Below, in pieces: positions 37,577 through 47,641 of a DNA stretch of 64,000 nucleotides. The DNA comes from Psychromonas sp. SP041 (GTDB taxonomy: Bacteria; Pseudomonadota; Gammaproteobacteria; Enterobacterales; Psychromonadaceae). The stretch spans positions 1 to 64,000 of the forward strand of contig NZ_CBRF02000002.1 in assembly GCF_000470315.2 (NCBI RefSeq). Direction: 5' to 3'. The position numbers and the translations under genes are program-made. Position 1 is the first letter of the stretch; each line of letters begins with the position of its first letter. The notes under the pieces are model-generated. The model was not told the DNA's origin and did not search any database. It was given only the letters and a program-made list of their open reading frames with translations.

Positions 37577-38245
37577 TTATGAAGCCGCTTGATTTAAAGG
37601 TAGAGCATCTAATGTAATGACTTTTCCTTGTGCGGCAATAGCATCACTTTCATCATGTGTCACCATAACCGCTGGTAAACTATATCTTTGTATTTGTTCA
37701 AAAACCAACTGACGTGTTTCTTGGCGCAATTGACTGTCTAATTTACTAAAAGGTTCATCCAATAAAATAGCTTTCGGTTTACTTAATAATACACGTAATA
37801 AAGCGACTCGTGCTTGCTGACCGCCAGATAGGTTTTGCGGACAACGTTTCTCCATACCTGCAAGACCGACTTGGTTTAATGCTTCGCTAATTTCATCTTT
37901 ACGTGTTTTCTTATCACCTTTAGGCATAGCAAAAGCAATATTGCCTTCAACCGTTAAATGAGGAAATAATAAAGGATCTTGATATAACAAACCGATATTA
38001 CGAAGATGGCTTGCTGTGTTGGTAATAATTTGTTGGTTTAAGTAGAGTTCGCCATTTGCATAAAAATCGCTTGGCAACATACCAACCAACCAGTTCAATA
38101 GGGTCGATTTACCACTACCTGATGGGCCCATGATAGTTAAGACTTCGCCACCTTTCACTTCTTCGTTAAGGGAAAGTAAAAGCTTGCCTTGTTGGCTTAA
38201 TTGTAAATTATCGATCTTTAATGATGACATTGATTGTGATTTCAT
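37577..38245 (-). CDS. ynjD: ABC transporter ATP-binding protein YnjD
   Basis: 222 residues. Walker A GPSGSGKST, signature LSGGQQARVAL, Walker B AILLDEP and switch VTHD are complete. I chose ATG 38245, eight bases past the permease stop with TTAGGA upstream; the ORF could start earlier but would overlap ynjC by 40 bases. It drives the YnjC permease. The predicted substrate is unknown (the ThiBPQ/Fe3+-type branch is the nearest). Confidence 0.92.
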   Translation of the reverse strand: MKSQSMSSLKIDNLQLSQQGKLLLSLNEEVKGGEVLTIMGPSGSGKSTLLNWLVGMLPSDFYANGELYLNQQIITNTASHLRNIGLLYQDPLLFPHLTVEGNIAFAMPKGDKKTRKDEISEALNQVGLAGMEKRCPQNLSGGQQARVALLRVLLSKPKAILLDEPFSKLDSQLRQETRQLVFEQIQRYSLPAVMVTHDESDAIAAQGKVITLDALPLNQAAS

Positions 38246-38253
38246 TTGATTTC

Positions 38254-39960
38254 CTAACCTCGGTTCCGAAAGAACAACTTTGGTGCCGCCCAAGCTAATA
38301 TAAAAAATAATGCGGGTAATAACATTTGCATTAACGCGTAGACAGCGCTTGTTCTTCTGCTTGCGCCATTGGCAAGTGTAACGGCTTCCGTCGTGATGGT
38401 ATTAATTCGGCCTGCACCTGATAATAGCGTTGGTAAATACTGACTAAAGCTAATCGCTAAGCCTAACGCACTGGCAATTAAAATTGGCGATAATAGTAGT
38501 GGTAATTTCAACTGCCAAAATATTTTTGAGGGTTGAACACCAAGGCTTGCTGCAACAGTGCTAAAGCGAGGGTCTAAGCGGCGGTAACTATTTGCTAACG
38601 ATAAAAACACATAAGGTAAAACAAATAACAAATGTGAAAAAACCACGTTAATGTAAGCGTGTTGACTATTGACCTGCTCAAATAACCAGACCAGACCAAA
38701 TAAGAAGGCAATACTTGGTATCAATAGTGGTAAGTAAATAATGAAACCGCTAATAGCTGAAATAGTTTTAGTATTTTGCTGTTCAGCCTCTAATACAAAT
38801 AAGGTTAATGCAATGGCAATTAACGTGGTGCTAATAGCAATCACAAGTGTATTAAATAGTGGGGTTTGCATTTGTAGTAAAGCAGATGACCAATGCAAAG
38901 TAACAAGTTGCTGAGGCAATAAATCAGGGAAAGACCAGAAGCCTGCAAAAGACCATAGCACCATAGCAACAAGCGCTAAGCCGATAACACTTAACATCAC
39001 CGTAGTTATTAAATGTGTCACACGTTGAATCAACATGCCGCCGTATTCTCTTTCTCCATTCACTAAGAATGAAGTACTGCATTTTTTAACTAATAGCTCT
39101 AATAAACACCAACTGCCTAATAACGATAGAGTGATCAATATTTGTAAAATGGCACCCGATGAGGCTTTGATACGTAAACTTAAATCAACATCATTGAACC
39201 ACTGCATAATAGCAACGGCTAAAGTAGGAGGAGTGTTCGACCCTAAAATCAAAGGAATTTCGACACTCGCACTTGAATAAGCAAGTACCGCTAAAATAGG
39301 TAAACGCATATAACCGTAAAGGCTTGGTAAAATGACTTTAAAAAAGCCAGTCATTGGGCAGTAACCTAAGCTCGATGCCACTTTATGTTGTGCTTTTAAC
39401 GTTTTACCAATTTCAGGTTGAGCCAACACGCCCAATGCAATTAAAAGCAGAAAAGGGAGTTCTTTGAGCGTTAGCCCTAATATGATGCTCAATCCATAAG
39501 GGTCATGTGGAAATAACCAATCAGGTGGAATATCCCAACCAGTTAACCAAGGTGAGATAAGTCGTGATAAAAAACCAGAAGGGGTGATTAAGAAACCAAT
39601 GGCAATCGCAGCTGCGGCATGGGGAATCACTAATATAGGGCCTAGTAAACGTTGAATACGTTTTAACCAAGGACTGTTAAAATAACTGGCTAGTATCAAT
39701 ACGGTAATAACAAAAGCGAGTAGAGTACTAATTAAACTCGTACCAAAACTGAGTAATACCATGCGTTCAATACCAGGAGTATTAAACAGTTGTACGAATC
39801 CAAATAATCCAAACTCATTGGCGCCCAGAGCTGGGAACCATCCAAAAGCAGGTAATAATACCCCTAATAAACCGCCTAAAACGGGGACCACTAACAAAGC
39901 GATTAAAAGGTACGGACTATTACGAACTAAGCGCGTAAACAGGGTATTAGCAACAATCAT
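38254..39960 (-). CDS. ynjC: ABC transporter permease YnjC (fused two-half permease)
   Basis: 568 residues with about 12 membrane segments, two homologous halves as in ThiP/FbpB permeases. The EAA-like loops are visible as VASSLGYCPMTGFFKVILPSL and, in the second half, VAASLGVQPSKIFWQLKLPLL. It is four bases from the ynjB stop and eight bases before ynjD, a tight operon. Confidence 0.92.
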   Translation of the reverse strand: MIVANTLFTRLVRNSPYLLIALLVVPVLGGLLGVLLPAFGWFPALGANEFGLFGFVQLFNTPGIERMVLLSFGTSLISTLLAFVITVLILASYFNSPWLKRIQRLLGPILVIPHAAAAIAIGFLITPSGFLSRLISPWLTGWDIPPDWLFPHDPYGLSIILGLTLKELPFLLLIALGVLAQPEIGKTLKAQHKVASSLGYCPMTGFFKVILPSLYGYMRLPILAVLAYSSASVEIPLILGSNTPPTLAVAIMQWFNDVDLSLRIKASSGAILQILITLSLLGSWCLLELLVKKCSTSFLVNGEREYGGMLIQRVTHLITTVMLSVIGLALVAMVLWSFAGFWSFPDLLPQQLVTLHWSSALLQMQTPLFNTLVIAISTTLIAIALTLFVLEAEQQNTKTISAISGFIIYLPLLIPSIAFLFGLVWLFEQVNSQHAYINVVFSHLLFVLPYVFLSLANSYRRLDPRFSTVAASLGVQPSKIFWQLKLPLLLSPILIASALGLAISFSQYLPTLLSGAGRINTITTEAVTLANGASRRTSAVYALMQMLLPALFFILAWAAPKLFFRNRG

Positions 39961-39963
39961 TGT

Positions 39964-41235
39964 TTATTGAACTCCATAACGAGTAAGCCATTGTTCAGTT
40001 ATGACTTTAACCCAGCTAGGGTGTAACTCACTTAACAAACGGGTGTTATCTATATTGATGATATTCGCACTTAAATGTTGTTTTCCATCAACATCAAAAA
40101 GTGCTTTTTGTGTTGGTGTTAATTGCGATAAATCGAGCACGCTACTGTCGCCCCATATCACTGTTTTTTGTTTTCTCGCTTGTGCTTCTGGACTTAATAA
40201 AAAGTTAGCAACTAGCTTTGCACCTTCAATATGTGGTGAATTATAAGGAATCGCAACAAAGTGAATGTTACTTAAGCTTCCGTCTTTCATTCTATAGCTT
40301 CGAGTGCTATCTGGTAAATCATAACGAGAAATTGCTGAAGGAATTTCAGCGGCAGAGAAGGTGAAAGATACTTGTAATTCAGTGTCACTCATTAAACGTC
40401 GTAATGCTAAGCCATTGGATACAAAATGTTTACCTTGTCGCCATAAAGTCGGGTGTAATTGATCTAGAAATTGCCATAAAGCAGGCAATAATTCAGCTTC
40501 ACTTTCTGCTGACACTGGCTGATAAAGTTTATCTTGGATGATTTGGGGCTGTGATTCACTTAACACCAGTAATGCATATTTTAAAAAGCTCATGCCTAAA
40601 AAGTCAGGTGGTTTCGGGTAAGTAAAATGACCTGGATGCTTTTCACTCCAAATTAATAAATCAGAGAGAGTCTCTGGTACATCATTTACTTTTAAACTAT
40701 CGAAATAAAAGGTGAGCGCAGCTTGTCCCCATGGCGCTTCCATTCCTTGTGTTGGAACGCCGAAGTCACGAGTCATAGCGGGGTTGTTGGTTGGATTTGT
40801 TAATTGAAAGTTAGGTAGTTCACCAGCCCAGTCTGCGGCTAATAATTGGTATTTTGCCATTGAAGCAAAGTTTGCTCCATTGATCCAAACAAGATCAACT
40901 TGCCCGTTACGGTGATTGTCAGCGGCTTTTTCTGCTAACACTCTGCTGACGGCTTCACTTGTATCGGTGAGTTTTACATGGTGTAAATTAATTTTATATT
41001 TTTCTTTAACCTGCTTAGCAGCCCATTGAATATAATTATTAATTTGTTGATCGCCTCCCCAGGCATGAAAATATACATCTTGTTTAGTGCCACGCATTTC
41101 AACGTTTTTCCAAACTCGGGAAGTTGATTCAGCCGTACTATTTGCCTCATCGGCAAATGAGTTGCTGCTAAGCGAAAAAACGCTTAGCAGACAAAGGCTA
41201 ACAAGAATCTTACGGTAATAATTACTTACTCGCAT
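39964..41235 (-). CDS. ynjB: ABC transporter substrate-binding protein YnjB
   Basis: 423 residues. Signal peptide about 1-28 (ending SFA), then a type II periplasmic-binding fold with VYFHAWGGDQQINNYIQWA and DLVWINGANFASM. This matches the YnjB family, distantly related to thiamine and iron binding proteins. It overlaps the DUF547 gene by 14 bases (ATG inside the upstream gene). Substrate unknown. Confidence 0.9.
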   Translation of the reverse strand: MRVSNYYRKILVSLCLLSVFSLSSNSFADEANSTAESTSRVWKNVEMRGTKQDVYFHAWGGDQQINNYIQWAAKQVKEKYKINLHHVKLTDTSEAVSRVLAEKAADNHRNGQVDLVWINGANFASMAKYQLLAADWAGELPNFQLTNPTNNPAMTRDFGVPTQGMEAPWGQAALTFYFDSLKVNDVPETLSDLLIWSEKHPGHFTYPKPPDFLGMSFLKYALLVLSESQPQIIQDKLYQPVSAESEAELLPALWQFLDQLHPTLWRQGKHFVSNGLALRRLMSDTELQVSFTFSAAEIPSAISRYDLPDSTRSYRMKDGSLSNIHFVAIPYNSPHIEGAKLVANFLLSPEAQARKQKTVIWGDSSVLDLSQLTPTQKALFDVDGKQHLSANIINIDNTRLLSELHPSWVKVITEQWLTRYGVQ

Positions 41236-42073
41236 TAAGCTTCCAATCGTAATCTAAAAATTTAACATTAAAATCTTGTTTTTTTAATGTTGCCGATTGC
41301 TGAGCATCTAGTTTTAATGCGTCAACGTATAACCCGATAAAGCTTTGTATTGATTTAGTGCCACGGAACCCAGCTTCAAAGTCTTCATCATACCATTTAA
41401 AAATAGATGATAAGTAAATCGCGTTACCTTTGATGTAGTTACGGCTTGAATCCGTTAAAAATCGTTCGGTTTGTTGTGTTAACTGTTGCTCAAGTTTATC
41501 TGCAGTATACGCTTCTTCACGAAGTGCAGGACAGCCGATACTTGCACAGTTAACCGCAAAATGAATACGCGGATCATTGTAGCGTTTGCTACCACGAATA
41601 AGACCGTGTTCAATATCATTTAAACTCATTGTTTTGCCCAATAGTGGAACAAATTCTTTATCCCATGGAGAGCTAAATAAACTGCCTAAATCTTTAATCG
41701 ATTTTAGGTCAGGGTATTTAGTTAAAATAAGTTCAACAGTCCAAGCATTATAAGCGTTGATTAAAAAAGCTAATTGCTTCTCTTTTGGCCAAGCATCAAA
41801 GTCTGCACGTGAGACTTCACTTAATTTATCAAGATAAGCTTGTAGTTCGCTTTCTTGATTTTTAAAGCCTGCGTAGTCAACTGCTGTACTGTGACCCATG
41901 TTAACAGGGGTAATATGTTGCTCTAATAATTCAGTCCAACCTACATGTAGATTTTTTTGATTAGTTTCTGCATACACATTACTCATTAATGAGCTACTTA
42001 ATAGAGCAGCGCCTAAAGTGAAGCGCACCAATGCACTCACTTTGTTGGTTGTGTTTAATATCATTGAGTTCAT
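41222..42073 (-). CDS. DUF547 family protein, exported
   Basis: 283 residues. Signal peptide about 1-35 (ending VYAET). The DUF547 core is seen as LAFLINAYNAWTVELIL and RIHFAVNCASIGCPALREEAY, with a conserved Cys pair and His. DUF547 proteins are found with redox and envelope genes; the reaction is unknown. The start at 42073 overlaps the upstream stop (TAATG), and GGAG lies 10 bases upstream. An earlier ATG (42088) would overlap more. Its position between the reductase and ynjB makes it the place-holder of ynjA/ydjY in this version of the cluster. Confidence 0.87.
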   Translation of the reverse strand: MNSMILNTTNKVSALVRFTLGAALLSSSLMSNVYAETNQKNLHVGWTELLEQHITPVNMGHSTAVDYAGFKNQESELQAYLDKLSEVSRADFDAWPKEKQLAFLINAYNAWTVELILTKYPDLKSIKDLGSLFSSPWDKEFVPLLGKTMSLNDIEHGLIRGSKRYNDPRIHFAVNCASIGCPALREEAYTADKLEQQLTQQTERFLTDSSRNYIKGNAIYLSSIFKWYDEDFEAGFRGTKSIQSFIGLYVDALKLDAQQSATLKKQDFNVKFLDYDWKLNASK

Positions 42074-44226
42074 TAACCGCGTCTCCATGTGTGGTATTTT
42101 TCTAACCAGTTTAATACTGTTTGTGGTGCATGATTACGTTTCCATTCACCAGCTGCGTATTTGTTACCTTCAGCCCAAGTAGGGTAGCTGTGGATAGTGC
42201 CAAGAATCTTATTAAGTCCTAAACCATGTTTCATTGCTAATACAAACTCTGCAATCAAATCACCAGCATGTTCAGATACAATCGTAACCCCTAATATTTT
42301 GTCTTTGCCCTTAGGCGTAATCACTTTAATGAAACCTTTTGTTGCACTGTCTGTGATTGCACGGTCTAGCTCTTCAAAGTCAAAGCGTGTGATTTCATAA
42401 TCAATCCCTTTTTCTTTTGCTTCAGCTTCGTTAATACCAACACGAGCCACTTCTGGGTCAATAAAGGTCGTCCATGGAATAACACGGTAATCTACTTTGA
42501 ATTTTTTCAAGTTTCCGAATAAACCATTTACTGCTGCGTACCACCCTTGATGTGCTGCAACATGCGTAAATTGGTATGGGCCAACAATATCACCTGCGGC
42601 AAAAATGTTCGGGTAAAGTGTTTCTAAGTATTCATTGGTTACAATGGTACGGTTAGTTTCAATACCTAGCTCTTCTAAGCCGTAACCTGTTAAGCGAGCA
42701 CTACGTCCTACTGCACATAGTAGTTGATCGTATTCAATCGCAATTTCTTCTTCGTTATGTTTAACGATGATGAATTTTTTACCCTCTTTAATTTCGCAAC
42801 GTAATGCTTGGTGTGACGTTAAGATGTTAACACCACTTTCTTTTAGCGACTCGGTAGCAAATTCAGATACTTCAAGATCTTCTTTGATCATGATGCGTTC
42901 AGCCATTTCAATCTGCGTTACGTTTGAACCTAAACGTGCAAAGCTTTGTGCTAATTCTGAACCGATTGGACCACCACCTAGCACCACTAACTTTTTCGGT
43001 GCTTCTTCAAGCTTAGCGAATTCATTCCATAATGTATCACTAGTAACGTAACCTGTTTCTTCGATTCCTGGTAGTGGTGGAACAAATGGACGAGCACCGG
43101 TTGCGATAACAATACTACGTGTTGTTAGTTTCTTAGTCGTTCCATCTTCATAACTAATTTGTACTGTCCAAGGGTCAAGGATTTTTGCATAACCTTTTTC
43201 AACTTCAACACCTAAATCTGTGTAACGTTCAACACTATCGTGTGGCGCTACATCTGCAACCACTTGATGAACACGTTCCATTACTTTCTTGAAAGAAAAT
43301 TGTGGTGTTGTATCTTCTAAACCATAGTGGTGTGCATGACGAATTTGATCTGCAATCTTAGCGCTTTTGATAATCGCTTTACTTGGTACACAACCATAGT
43401 TAAGACAATCTCCACCCATCTCACCAGCTTCAATTAATGTTACTTTCGCTTTTACTGCTGCTGCGATATAACTTGTTACCAAACCACCTGCACCTGCGCC
43501 AATCACAACCATATTACGGTCAAACTTAGCGGGTTTAGTCCATTTACTGTAAACGCGACGTTTTTTAATCATATTAACAATACCTTTAGCAATGAGTGGG
43601 AATACACCTAATAGAACAAAAGAAAGAATTAAATTAAAAGATAGGATGTTAGAGATACTATCGATTTGAGCTAATTGTGTACCTGCATTTACGAAGATAA
43701 ACGTACCTGCTAGCATACCTAATTGGCTTACCCAATAGAAAGTCCATGCCTTAATCGCAGTGACACCCATTAATAAGTTAATTAAAAAGAATGGGAAGAT
43801 AGGCACTAGACGTAACGTAAATAGGTAAAAAGCACCTTCTTTTTTAATACCTTCATCAATTGATGCTAAACGCTCCGGGAAACGCTTTTTAAGTGAGTCA
43901 CGTAATAAGTAACGAGACACTAAGAATGATGATAAAGCCCCTAAGCTAGAAGCAAATGAAGCAATAACAAAACCTTCAAATAAACCAAATAGTGCACCAG
44001 CTGCTAATGTTAAAATAGCGGCACCAGGTAATGCGAGTGCAGTTACCAATACATACAAAACGAAGAAGCCACCAATAACAAGAACAGGAGAATGTACTCT
44101 CAATTCAGTGAATTGGTCCATTGATCCTTTCAATCCTTCTAGAGTTAGAAGTTGATGTAAATTGAAGTGGAAAAACAATCCTATTAATACGATTGCTAGT
44201 AACAGCAGTACGATCTTTTTTAACAT
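42073..44226 (-). CDS. TVP38/DedA-like membrane domain fused to a mercuric-reductase-type FAD disulfide oxidoreductase
   Basis: 717 residues. Residues about 1-225 form a TVP38/TMEM64 (VTT) domain: six membrane segments, the re-entrant FASSLGALSSFLVSRYLLR and the LRLVPIFPFFLINLLMGVT. Residues about 235-710 are a pyridine-nucleotide-disulfide oxidoreductase: FAD motif GAGAGG (243-248), redox cysteines Cys274/Cys279 in GGDCLNYGCVPSK, NADH site LGGGPIGSELAQ, and the dimer domain ending IHSYPTWAEGNKYA. Two activities in one chain suggest membrane-coupled thiol or metal redox. It is the first gene of the operon that runs to the hydroxylase. Confidence 0.93.
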   Translation of the reverse strand: MLKKIVLLLLAIVLIGLFFHFNLHQLLTLEGLKGSMDQFTELRVHSPVLVIGGFFVLYVLVTALALPGAAILTLAAGALFGLFEGFVIASFASSLGALSSFLVSRYLLRDSLKKRFPERLASIDEGIKKEGAFYLFTLRLVPIFPFFLINLLMGVTAIKAWTFYWVSQLGMLAGTFIFVNAGTQLAQIDSISNILSFNLILSFVLLGVFPLIAKGIVNMIKKRRVYSKWTKPAKFDRNMVVIGAGAGGLVTSYIAAAVKAKVTLIEAGEMGGDCLNYGCVPSKAIIKSAKIADQIRHAHHYGLEDTTPQFSFKKVMERVHQVVADVAPHDSVERYTDLGVEVEKGYAKILDPWTVQISYEDGTTKKLTTRSIVIATGARPFVPPLPGIEETGYVTSDTLWNEFAKLEEAPKKLVVLGGGPIGSELAQSFARLGSNVTQIEMAERIMIKEDLEVSEFATESLKESGVNILTSHQALRCEIKEGKKFIIVKHNEEEIAIEYDQLLCAVGRSARLTGYGLEELGIETNRTIVTNEYLETLYPNIFAAGDIVGPYQFTHVAAHQGWYAAVNGLFGNLKKFKVDYRVIPWTTFIDPEVARVGINEAEAKEKGIDYEITRFDFEELDRAITDSATKGFIKVITPKGKDKILGVTIVSEHAGDLIAEFVLAMKHGLGLNKILGTIHSYPTWAEGNKYAAGEWKRNHAPQTVLNWLEKYHTWRRG

Positions 44227-44669
44227 AATTTATTAGCCTTTAAATGATGGCGGTGAGGCGATTTGTAGGTTGTATTACAACTACTAAAGCACCAAGGTCG
44301 AGTTTTATTGTTTATCTTTTTTTGTCAATATCTAGCTTTTGATTATGGGTGTTTTTCTGCATAATTGATAGCTCCCACATAAAGACCTGATTATGTTTAA
44401 TTTAATTGCTTAATTATTCAAATAATTACAATTTAATTTTTAGAAGTACTAAGCCAGTAGTTATCAATATGTATTTAATAAGTGGTATTTTTATTTTAGT
44501 TCAATAATCTAAAAGAACAAATAAATTATATGTTTAAGAGGAATTATTAGAGTGTCATCTTTAAAATACTTAGTTTGAAAGAGTAAGTTTGACGGTTTGA
44601 AAAGCATAAAAAAGGGATGTGCTAAACACATCCCTTTTATTAACTTACTATGTTGTTAACGGCTGAAAT
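44227..44669. other. Intergenic region before the ydj/ynj-like operon
   Basis: 443 bases, AT-rich. It holds the nrdA terminator (44610-44638) and must carry the promoter of the downstream seven-gene operon. I see no gene. Confidence 0.6.
44610..44638 (-). terminator. Intrinsic terminator of nrdA
   Basis: On the - strand AAAAGGGATGTG pairs with CACATCCCTTTT around a five-base loop, followed by further T residues. It shows that nrdA is transcribed as its own unit, separate from the operon before nrdB. Confidence 0.92.
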
Positions 44670-46940
44670 TTATATCTTACAAGCACCGCCAGCACAACTG
44701 TCATCTTCAAACACTTTTTCATCATCAGCACCGTCACGAGTGTTATGGTAATAAAGTGTTTTTAAGCCCATTTTATAAGCCATTAACAGATCTTTAAGTA
44801 AGATTGTCATTGGTACTTTACCGTCATCAAAACGTTTAGGGTCGTAGTTCGTATTTGCTGAGATAGCTTGGTCGACAAACTTTTGCATAATACCAACAAG
44901 TTCCAAGTAACCTTTATTATTTGGAATACTCCATAATAACTCATAGTTATTTTTGTATTTATTAAATTCAGGTACTACCTGTTTTAAAATACCGTCTTTA
45001 CTTGCTTTAATACTGATGAAACCACGTGGTGGTTCAATACCGTTAGTCGCATTTGAAATCTGACTTGATGTTTCAGAAGGCATCAATGCTGATAACGTTG
45101 AGTTACGTAAACCATCTTTAACGATATCTGCACGTAACGTTTCCCAGTCTAAATGATACTCTTCATCACAAATTGCATCTAAAGATTTTTTGTACGTATC
45201 TAACGGTAGAATACCTTTTGCATAATTAGTTTCATTAAACTTAGGACATGCACCACGCTCTTTGGCTAACTTGTTTGATGCTTTCAATAAGTAGAATTGA
45301 ATCGCTTCAAAGGTTTTATGCGTTAAATTGTTAGCACTACCGTCTGAGTATTTTACGCCATTTTTAGCTAAGTAATAAGCGTAGTTGATAACACCTATAC
45401 CTAACGTACGGCGATTCATGCTGCTTTTTTCTGCTGCGATGATTGGGTAATCTTGGTAATCCAACAAGTTATCTAATGCACGTACAGCAAGTTCAGACAA
45501 CACTTCAATTTCATCTAATGACTCAATCGCACCTAAGTTGATTGCAGATAAAGTACATAAAGCGATTTCGCCTTCTTCATCTTTAATATGTGTAAGTGGT
45601 TTCGTCGGTAACGCTATTTCTAAACACAAGTTACTTTGGCGAACCGGTGCAACTTTGCTGTCAAATGGACTGTGCGTATTACAGTGATCAACATTTTGAA
45701 TGTAAATACGTCCAGTACTTGCACGTTCTTGCATTAACAGTGAGAACAATCTTACTGCTGGAATCGAGCTTTGACGGATTGACTCATCACCTTCGTAAAG
45801 GTGGTATAAACGTTCGAATTCATCTTGATCTTCAAAGAACGCATCATACATTCCCGGCGTATCAGAAGGGCTGAATAAGGTAATGTCTTTTTTGTCGATT
45901 AAACGTTGGTAGAATAAACGACCTAATTGCACACCATAATCAAGGTGACGAACACGGTTAGAGTCAATACCACGGTTATTTTTCAATACTAATAGCGATT
46001 CAACTTCTAAATGCCAGATAGGGTAGAAGACCGTTGCTGCGCCACCACGAACACCACCTTGTGAACAAGATTTAACCGCTGTTTGGAAATGTTTATAAAA
46101 TGGAATACACCCCGTATGATAAGCTTCGCCACCACGAATGTTACTACCCATTGCGCGAATACGACCTGCATTAATACCGATACCAGCACGTTGCGATACA
46201 TATTTAACAATTGCACTTGATGTTGCATTGATTGAATCTAAGCTATCGTCTGCTTCAATTAATACACATGAACTGAATTGACGTGTTGGAGTACGAACAC
46301 CAGACATAATAGGTGTTGGTAATGAGATTTTAAATTGAGAAGTCGCATCGTAAAAACGTTTTACATAATCTAAACGTACGTCTTTATCGTAATCAGCAAA
46401 TAAACAAGCTGATACTAAAAGGTATAAGAATTGCGCACTTTCATAAATCTCACCCGTGACACGGTTTTGGATAAGGTACTTACCCTCTAACTGTTTTACG
46501 GCAGCGTATGAAAAGTTTAAATCACGTTTGTGATCGATAAACTTATTCATCTCTTCAAATTCTTGCTTGGTATAATCTTCTAGTAAATGTGCATCATATT
46601 TACCTTTAGTGACCATTTTGCTTACGTGCTCAAACACACTTGGTGGTGTAAAACGTTGATATGCACGTTTGCGTAAGTGGAATACGGCTAAATGCGCTGC
46701 TAAATATTGATAATCAGGCGATTCTTCTGAGATTAAATCGGCTGCTGCTTTGATAATAGTTTCATGAATATCATCAGTACGAATGCCATCATAAAACTGA
46801 ATGTGTGAGTTCAACTCTACCTGTGAAACTGAAACGTTGTTTAGACCTTCCGCTGCCCACGTGATGACGCGATGGATTTTGTCAAGATCTATAGGTTCTT
46901 TTTTACCATTTCGTTTAGTAACAGATAGGTTTTTGTTCAT
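44670..46940 (-). CDS. nrdA: Ribonucleoside-diphosphate reductase class Ia, alpha subunit NrdA
   Basis: 756 residues. It reduces ribonucleotides to deoxyribonucleotides. It has an N-terminal ATP-cone (RNGKKEPIDLDKIHRVITWA), active-site Cys in SSCVLIEADDS, the thiyl region NLCLEIALPT, and the C-terminal redox pair Cys749/Cys754 (CAGGAC). The start at 46940 (AAAGG upstream) gives the family start; the ORF extends nine codons further. It has its own promoter region with NrdR boxes and its own terminator. nrdB does not follow. Confidence 0.97.
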   Translation of the reverse strand: MNKNLSVTKRNGKKEPIDLDKIHRVITWAAEGLNNVSVSQVELNSHIQFYDGIRTDDIHETIIKAAADLISEESPDYQYLAAHLAVFHLRKRAYQRFTPPSVFEHVSKMVTKGKYDAHLLEDYTKQEFEEMNKFIDHKRDLNFSYAAVKQLEGKYLIQNRVTGEIYESAQFLYLLVSACLFADYDKDVRLDYVKRFYDATSQFKISLPTPIMSGVRTPTRQFSSCVLIEADDSLDSINATSSAIVKYVSQRAGIGINAGRIRAMGSNIRGGEAYHTGCIPFYKHFQTAVKSCSQGGVRGGAATVFYPIWHLEVESLLVLKNNRGIDSNRVRHLDYGVQLGRLFYQRLIDKKDITLFSPSDTPGMYDAFFEDQDEFERLYHLYEGDESIRQSSIPAVRLFSLLMQERASTGRIYIQNVDHCNTHSPFDSKVAPVRQSNLCLEIALPTKPLTHIKDEEGEIALCTLSAINLGAIESLDEIEVLSELAVRALDNLLDYQDYPIIAAEKSSMNRRTLGIGVINYAYYLAKNGVKYSDGSANNLTHKTFEAIQFYLLKASNKLAKERGACPKFNETNYAKGILPLDTYKKSLDAICDEEYHLDWETLRADIVKDGLRNSTLSALMPSETSSQISNATNGIEPPRGFISIKASKDGILKQVVPEFNKYKNNYELLWSIPNNKGYLELVGIMQKFVDQAISANTNYDPKRFDDGKVPMTILLKDLLMAYKMGLKTLYYHNTRDGADDEKVFEDDSCAGGACKI

Positions 46941-47641
46941 TATTTTGCCTTTATCAAAAAACGCCAATAACTATTTTATTAAAAACAAATAGTTATTCGC
47001 GCTAGTGTGAATTGTTTAATTAAAACACAAGATGTAGTGTTGATTTTAAAAAAGAGACACAAGATAACGTTTTTTAGAATAATTTCAAGGGATAACTTTT
47101 ACTAAATTAGTGGATAAAATTGTGGACAAATTGGCATGCTTTCCTACGGTTAGTAGTTACTAACAAAATGCTGTAAGTGAGGTCTGTTTTATACAAATTG
47201 CAATAACTATTTTAGTTTTTTTTTTACCTCTAAATTGCTTTCTATATAAACAAAAGTTTTTTAAAATTTATTTTTTAATGTCTCAATTTGAGAGAGTCAT
47301 GTGGTTTAGTGTTATTGATATAACCTATCAATTTTTCTTTTAAATAATGAACTTCCGATGTGAGCGTATTAGTAACTGTACTTGATTACTCTTACTTTAT
47401 ATTTTTGATCTGATTTTACTCTATCAATTCTATTTTTTAAGTATGAATGAATCATCTTATTATTTTGTCATTTAAGTTATTTATCGATCACTACTTACTT
47501 TTTTATATATGCCCGTTACCGTTTAAGGTGCTTTGTGCAGTCGTTAGCTTGGACTTTAAATCAAGGCGCAACATGATAACAATGGTGAGTCCTGATCGAA
47601 GGTTGAAACGCAGAGTTAGTTTTTAAGCTAGGTAGATTAAT
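46941..47641. other. nrdA promoter region and AT-rich gap
   Basis: 701 bases. The first 100 hold NrdR-type sites. The remainder is AT-rich with T-runs (TTTTTTTTTACC near 47217-47230). A possible DnaA or Fis control cannot be judged by eye. I see no gene. Confidence 0.55.
47003..47040 (-). promoter_or_regulatory. NrdR boxes upstream of nrdA
   Basis: ACACAAGATGTAGTGT (47025-47040) fits the NrdR palindrome. A weaker half-site TAGTGT (47003-47008) lies exactly 32 bases from the equivalent half of the first box, matching the known three-turn spacing. NrdR-ATP would repress nrdA. Confidence 0.7.
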
